64,000 nucleotides of DNA, from positions 267,461,426-267,525,425 of the forward strand of contig CP136063.1 of assembly GCA_032622095.1 (NCBI GenBank). The letters run 5' to 3'. This stretch comes from Siphonodentalium dalli. Lineage: Eukaryota; Mollusca; Scaphopoda; Gadilida; Siphonodentaliidae. Both the position numbers and the translations under genes were made by a program. The notes beneath the pieces were generated by a model. That model made no database searches. It was not told the origin of the DNA and saw only the letters and a program-made list of their open reading frames with translations. Shown here piece by piece: positions 58,281 through 64,000 of the stretch. The stretch's first letter is position 1. Each line of letters opens with the position of its first letter.

Positions 58281-58349
58281 TTAACCCTTAACCAAGACTG
58301 AGCTTTCTGACTTTTGCGAAAACCATGTGGCAATAAATTCTCTTATACA
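58281..58349. mobile_element. T2-like TTAA MITE, left part
   Basis: TTAACCCTTAACCAAGACTGAGC to CAATAAATTCTCTTATA, interrupted at 58350 by a pogo-type end. Confidence 0.6.
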
Positions 58350-58625
58350 GTAAAACCTCTCCAAACTGGACCCTCTATAAACCGAATCCTTCTCCATACC
58401 GAACAAATTGTCCAGTTCCGAATTCACCCAAGTGCATTCTCACTAATAATTGTCTCTGTAAACAGGAAACTCTCTAATCCGAACATCGGATGGCTTTTGT
58501 AGTCCAAATGTGAACAAATACATCAATTTTTCCTCCGATAACTGAACGTGGAAAGCGATACCAACCGAACGTACATGCTGTAGATTTGACATACTTGATG
58601 CTGACCTTGTGTTGGCTCTAGTAGT
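58350..58625 (+). mobile_element. Pogo/Tigger-type element fragment
   Basis: Starts CAGTAAAACCTCTCCAAAC directly after TA, the classic pogo/Tigger terminal sequence and TA target. ATACCGAACAAATTGTCCAG and CTCTCTAATCCGAACATCGG follow. The right end is not seen; a TAG microsatellite (about 58618-58637) follows. No transposase ORF. Confidence 0.7.
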
Positions 58626-58754
58626 AGTAGTAGTAGTCCCCTTAACCCCTCATTTTTAGCTTTTATTACTAAGAACACATAGAAAAAAATAAGCAATTTT
58701 TACATTTGTTATTTCCTCTTTTTTTTTGCTGTTTATCACTGGAAGATGGGGAAG

Positions 58755-58901
58755 ACTCTGATAGCAGTTGAGGCCTAAGCAGAATGTGGCTCCCAGAGGA
58801 TGAATTTGGTGACACTAACCATCCTTGCAGGATAACATCACTAAATTTACCCTCTGGGGACCTCATTCTGCAAATGACAGACAAATTATTTGTCGGCTTG
58901 C
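58755..58901. mobile_element. H1 hAT-type MITE, right part
   Basis: GAGGCCTAAGCAGAATGTGG through CTCTGGGGACCTCATTCTGC and AAATGACAGAC to GGCTTG. The left half is missing. Confidence 0.7.
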
Positions 58902-59292
58902 TACCTCAACTTTGCATTTGCAAATGCCTGTAGTTACTCACTCTCATGATGTTATAGAAATAATATCGGAGATTCAAAATTTTTTTTGTAAATTCAGTCG
59001 GGAAGAGAAAATGTCTCAAATAAAGAATTAGGCCCTAGTATTTATCAATTTTCTACAGATTATTTGTCGATAGGCTTGGTAAAATGCATCCTAAAATGTA
59101 ATCAGAATACATTTTCTTCCTTCTTTTCAAAATTGGCACTATACGAATAACAGAAAGTTGAATCTGATAGAATGGTGATTGAATTATGCACAGTTTTATG
59201 AGTTATTCTCCGATATTGCTAAAACTCCAAATTTATCCAGAAGTTTCCAGATAGGGATGTAAATTCACCCTGCATAAAACATGAAACCATAC

Positions 59293-59392
59293 CGTTTATA
59301 AAAGATTTCCAGTTTAACAGCTTTCCTCTCCACAACCCTGAGAAATGATCTTGACTTTCTAGAAATGCTTATCTTGAAAGGCTCTGCATATT
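59293..59392 (-). CDS. CC2D1-like protein, C2-domain exon (first seen in window)
   Basis: A 100-bp exon with acceptor TTAATCTTTCAG and donor AAACG/GTATGG. It encodes (x)YAEPFKISISRKSRSFLRVV then ERKAVKLEIFYK(R), equivalent to the NPEY..FKL.I.RKSR...R..KR...K.E segment of the CC2D1 C2 domain. The two leading bases imply that the previous exon, outside the recognised region, ends one base into a codon, probably Glu of NPEY. The N-terminal DM14 repeats are not in this window. Confidence 0.85.
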
Positions 59393-59399
59393 CTGAAAG

Positions 59400-60790
59400 A
59401 TTAACAACATATTTTTATTTTTTTAAATCATCCATCCATATGCTAATTAAATCATGTTTTTGTTATGAAAGGAATATGGTATCCCTGAAACAGACCCAAG
59501 GCACTCGCAGTGGGTAAATCTGCAAAAAACAGAAAAGTCTGTAAAAACATAACATCGAAGAAGAATATGGAGAAATAGATAAATTTGTTCTTATATTCAT
59601 TATTGAATATAATGAAAAAAATTTGGGTGTTGAAACAATTGTGATGTAAACAAAACTGTTACAGTGTTTTGTCCACAAACATCGCTAATCGTGTAGTAAG
59701 TTCAAATATTTTAGTCTGAATATGATTTTCAAAATATCTTTCAATGCTTTAACCTTTTCCAATATTACCGTCAAGTTTTGATTAAACTTTGGTATCTAAA
59801 TGGACTTTGAATGGTAACAGTAATATTTTTCAACATGCAAAATCTCATTTTGGAGGGTTATTAATAACTAAAATAAGAAATAAATTGATCTATTTTACAT
59901 GTACTTGTTGATGATAGTTGTTTTACTTTAATATAATTTATTTTATTTCGCATGAACCCACTTCGAAAACCCTGCGTCGCCTTTAAATCAAGGGTCGATC
60001 TCGGACAAAAACATCCCCAAATGGTGGTTGCAGCATTCTTGGATGTTGAAAAAATGGAAATAACTCTTTCAACTATAATTTTCCTGTCTTGTGTATATAT
60101 ATTCTTGACCCTTAAATATCTGAGTAAATAAAAACCAGAAAGACTGATCATGAGAGGGATAGATAAAAAACAGTCTCTGTAGTTCCATGACCATTGTGGC
60201 TATAATGACAATAATGACCAGATAACTTGATCACATTTTTATATTTCTTTTTGCAGCGATATAAATATAATAAGATTTAACTTATTATTGTGATGATTTT
60301 ACTGTGATTAAATATGAAAAAGTAGCTTGGTAATTGGTTGGGTTGTGTAAGATACATGAAACTAGGGTATTTTCAAATACAAGAGTTTGCGCTGGTGGTG
60401 CTGGCATAACCGCATGGGCAGGTAGGAATGAAGCAGAAGAGCCAGATGGACAAAAATCATGCAAAGTTGACAAAGTAAGGAAATTGAAATTGGGAGAAAC
60501 CTGAGTTATCAAGCTAGAGGAAAAAAAATTGGAGAAAATTGACGAATGAAGGGGCGTAACTCAGGCCAAAAAATGCATTATAACTTAGATCTGATAACCA
60601 CTGGCTGAGATATCTGTGCGGACAGATAAAAAAAAAGCTTGATTTCAAAATAGACAAAAAAGGATAACTCTAGAGTGGAAAACGTGAACAACATTATTTG
60701 CTCCTCTTTTGTCAAGTTGGCAAACCACCATACCAAATTTCATTCAGATCTAATAACTCAGAGCTCAAATATCTGCATGTACAGATAAAT
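59400..60790. other. Intronic DNA without confirmed exons
   Basis: AT-rich. The open frame at 60285-60512 (minus; includes HAVMPAPPAQTLVFENTLVS) is not recognised and has no clear splice frame to the CC2D1-like gene. Confidence 0.45.
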
Positions 60791-60796
60791 AATTGA

Positions 60797-62386
60797 AAGT
60801 GTCAATGACACTGTAGCTCAACTTCGAAAGGGAATAATTTCATGTGTTACAGTCAAAGGAGTGATTAGGAATGTGGAAAGTTGAAAGGCCTAGTTATGCA
60901 AAGAGTAAAATCCAAGATGGCCGAATGACCCCAAAAGGAATCGTTCCCATCTACATGTCATTGTTAACATCCATGACAAATTTCATGATGATCCGACAAA
61001 AGATACGACCTGTACCCTATGTGAAAGGATTTAGCCATGTAAAGAGTAAAATACTGCTGCCGGCCATGTTTTTTGGGCGAATGACCTCAAAATGATTCGT
61101 TTCCCATCTACATGTCATTGTTAACATCCATGACAAATCTCATTATGATCAGACAAAGGAAATGTGAAAGAATTTAGTCAAAATGATCCGTTTCCCATCT
61201 ACATGTCATTGTTAACATCCATGACAAATCTCATTATGATCAGACAAAGGAAATGTGAAAGGATTTAGTCAAAATGATCCGTTTCCCATCTACATGTCAT
61301 TGTTAACATCCATGACAAATCTCATTATGATCAGACAAAGGAAATGTGAAAGGATTTAGTCATGAAAAATTCCATGACAAATCTCATTATGATCAGACAA
61401 AAGATACGACTTGTAGCCCGTGCCAAAGGATTTAGTCATGCAAAGAGTAAAATCCAAGATGGCCGCCAGCAGCCATGTTTTTTGGCCGAATGACCCCAAA
61501 ATGACTCGTTCCCATCTACATGTCATTGTTAACAGCCATGACAAATCTCATAATGATCTGACCAAAGGTACAACCTGTAGCCCGCGCCAAAGGATTTAGT
61601 CATGCAAAGAGTAAAATGCAAGATGGCTGCTGGCGGCCATGTTTTTTGGCCGAATGACCCCAAAAGGACTCATTCCCATCTACATGTCATTGTTAACATC
61701 CATGACAAATTTCATGAAGATCCGACCAAAGCTACGACCTGTAGCCCGCGCCAAAGGATTTAGTCATGCAAAGAGTAAAATCCAAGATGGCTGCTGGTGG
61801 CCATGTTTTTTGGCCGAACGACTCCAAAATAACTCGTTCCCATCTAAATGTCAATATTAACATCCATAAAAATTTCATGATAATCAAACGAACAGTACGA
61901 CCTGTAGACCGCGCCAATGGATTTAATTGTGAAATCCAAGATGGCCACCAGCAGCCATGTTTTTTGTCCGAATGTCCCCAAAATGATTCGTTCCCATCTA
62001 CATGTCAATGTCAACAGCCATGACAAATCTAATAATGATCTGACCAAAGGTACAACCTGTAGCCCGCGCCAAAGGATTTAGTCATGCAAAGAGTAAAATC
62101 CAAGATGGCTGCTGGTTGCCATGTTTTTTGGCCGAACGACTCCAAAATAACTCGTTCCCATCTAAATGTCAATATTAACATCCATAACAAATTTCATGAT
62201 AATCAAACGAACAGTACGACCTGTAGACCGCGCCAATGGATTTAATTTTGAAATCCAAGATGGCCACCAGCAGCCATGTTTTTTGGCCGAATGTCCCCAA
62301 AATGATTCGTTCCCATCTACATGTCAATGTCAACAGCCATGACAAATCTAATAATGATCTGACCAAAGGTACGACCTGTAGCCCGC
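60797..62386 (+). mobile_element. Pearl-like element, right end replaced
   Basis: Left end GAAAGTGTCAATGACACTGTAG as at 29690, then about nine units of about 165 bp with ATCCAAGATGGC and TTCCCATCTACATGTC. A shorter piece of about 90 bp (ATGATCCGTTTCCCATCTAC ...) is tripled at 61091-61390. The array stops in mid-unit at GTAGCCCGC and is joined to unrelated sequence. No ACGG microsatellite or right end. Confidence 0.8.
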
Positions 62387-64000
62387 TTGGCTGCATCAGA
62401 GAACACTGAACAACTAACTGAGCTCCCTCGTAAGCGCATGTAAAGGTGACTCGAAAGGAATGTCGAAAGCCCTTTCACATCGTGCTGGAGCGACTGCTCG
62501 ATCTGATCCTGATCTCCATCCGTCGATGGAGTGTTAACAGCACAATACACCATGACAAGCTTCATTTCGAATTGCATGTGAGGTCTGGTCATTGGGGACC
62601 CCGGAGGAATGTCCAGAGCCTGTACATCTCGGGGTGAAGCAGCAGCAGGACCGATCCCGATATCCAACCGACCGAACTGGCGATGGGAGGTTAGTAGGTA
62701 CCAGTTCCCAAGCAAGCTTCCTGCTATAATGGCGTCAGGGAATAAGATCTTTTGTTTTCATTTAAAATCAAACCCGAAGTTACTGGCAGCTGTTGGCCAG
62801 AATGCGGCCAGTAACCTGTCAGCCAAGCCCCCGGAAGTGGTGACTTATAATAAGGAGGAAACAAGCCTGTGAACTGTGATCCCATTCCAAGCCCAGCTGG
62901 GGCAGAAGGTATGGAGGATAAACTTTCAGGTGCCAAATAATTGCGTAAATGTAACAATTTGAGAAAAAGTCTCCTAATTTAAATGAGACAAAGTAAAATG
63001 GCCATTCGAATAGTAATTTTAGCCCAAATTTCCACACACTATGATCATAAGGCACTGGAGAGCATGGTCAGGGATCACCGAGGGTGTATCCCCCAGCCGC
63101 GCTGACCCCGAGATGACGACTTGTAGCGATGGACGGCGTGTGTCGAGTGTTTTAGTAGAGCTCAGTGGTCACAGCCGTCCGGGGCACGTCAACAGCCAAC
63201 GGTCGACCCGCAGAAGCAGATTGACGTCCCATTCGATAGTCCAGGGAGCGCACCAATGTGACTCATGGGTTCAATGGGTAGCCCCAACCCGCGCCTGTTT
63301 GGTGTGACTATCGCCCCGAGTGCTAATTACTCCAATTAGAGGAACACGATATATCGGCAAGTCAGAGAAGGATACAGGGATGTTGTGATACCTGTTACAG
63401 GTTTGGGTGCCCAAACTATAGAGACCCAAATGTCCCCAAATTCCATGTAGATAGTATTTATTCCAGTTGGATCTTCCATATGTTCAAGGAATTTTTCTAC
63501 AATTCAACAAAATGTCCTAGTAATGCAAATCATCAGCCCGCAGATGATATATAGTCTATAATATGGAGCCTTTATTTGCACAATCAAGTATCCAGTACTG
63601 AATATTTTAACATCCAAATTTATATGGGCACATACTCAAATACAGAACAGGTGTCCCCAAACAAAAGTTCTCTGGATCCTTCACCGCGAGTTTGTCCGTG
63701 TCCTAGGGGAAGCAACTCGTGTGAGCTACGGGTTCGATGGGTAGCCCCAACCCGCGTCCTGTGTGGTGTGACTATCGCTCCCGAGTGCTAATTACGCCAA
63801 TTAGAGGAACCCTATATATCGACTTTCGTTCTCTACTCTTGGGACCTCGAAACGAGGGAAGCGACTTCAAGGGGAGCTACGGGGAAGGCGATTCATGAAC
63901 CTGGTCTTACCTCGATTAGCAGTCCTGTGAAAGTAATTAATGTGATTGCGAACAATCACAAATACACCTGTTCGGCTGTTGTGCTATGTTACCATGTGGC
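62387..64000 (-). mobile_element. Close copy of the interior of DIRS-like element C (runs off the window)
   Basis: Collinear with 53640-55255 with only scattered differences and one small insertion near 63973. It contains two of the motifs of about 90 bp. It lacks the ICR and left end of element C. If it is a 5'- or 3'-deleted sibling of C, the corresponding right terminal repeat should lie within about 0.8-0.9 kb beyond the window. Confidence 0.85.

Noticed and set aside
60285-60512. Possible exon containing HAVMPAPPAQTLVFENTLVS
   Set aside because: An acceptor-like CAG precedes it, but the sequence does not match the expected CC2D1 C2-domain N-terminal segment and no suitable donor phase was found.

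Overview
This is eukaryotic DNA, most likely from a marine invertebrate and probably a mollusc. The reasons are interrupted genes, CR1/Jockey-type LINEs, many palindromic MITEs, and pearl-like elements carrying tandem units of about 160 bp and an ACGG-type microsatellite. The species assignment is inference. No bacterial or viral genes, tRNA genes or rRNA genes were seen.

Almost the whole window belongs to one host gene on the minus strand, read here from eight small exons: the C-terminal half of a CC2D1A/CC2D1B (Lgd/Freud-1)-like protein. The exons, in transcript order, are 59392-59293, 58221-58131, 57360-57217 (C2 domain), a candidate 20-bp microexon at 50526-50507, 20468-20411, 17841-17712, 14742-14618 and 13036-13004 (stop codon). 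Splice sites and codon phases join consistently through all eight. The intron between 50.5 and 20.4 kb is about 30 kb and holds most of the mobile DNA.

Layout: 1-3.76 kb is a decayed LINE whose reverse-transcriptase coding sequence has expanded into two separate minisatellites, with two MITEs nested in or beside it. 3.8-12.4 kb is unannotated DNA plus palindromic TTAA-, TA- and hAT-type MITEs. 13.0-20.5 kb holds the last four exons; the 3' end of one of them, with its 5' splice site, is amplified into a 26-copy 57-bp minisatellite. 22.38-32.32, 41.64-47.36 and 51.52-56.07 kb are three elements with the architecture of DIRS retrotransposons (inverted terminal repeats plus an internal region complementary to the joined ends) but with no recognisable DIRS proteins. 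The first carries a LINE, a pearl-like array and a MITE with massive one-directional T-to-C change. The second carries a clean Helitron and diverged tandem duplications. 57.2-59.4 kb holds the C2-domain exons. 60.8-64.0 kb is another pearl-like array joined abruptly to a near copy of part of the third DIRS-like element.

Three observations stand out: the amplified exon/5' splice-site minisatellite; the hairpin MITE with an apparent A-to-G hyperediting signature, on the strand that the enclosing DIRS-like element would transcribe; and the three non-autonomous DIRS-like elements, whose ends and internal complementary regions have diverged together.
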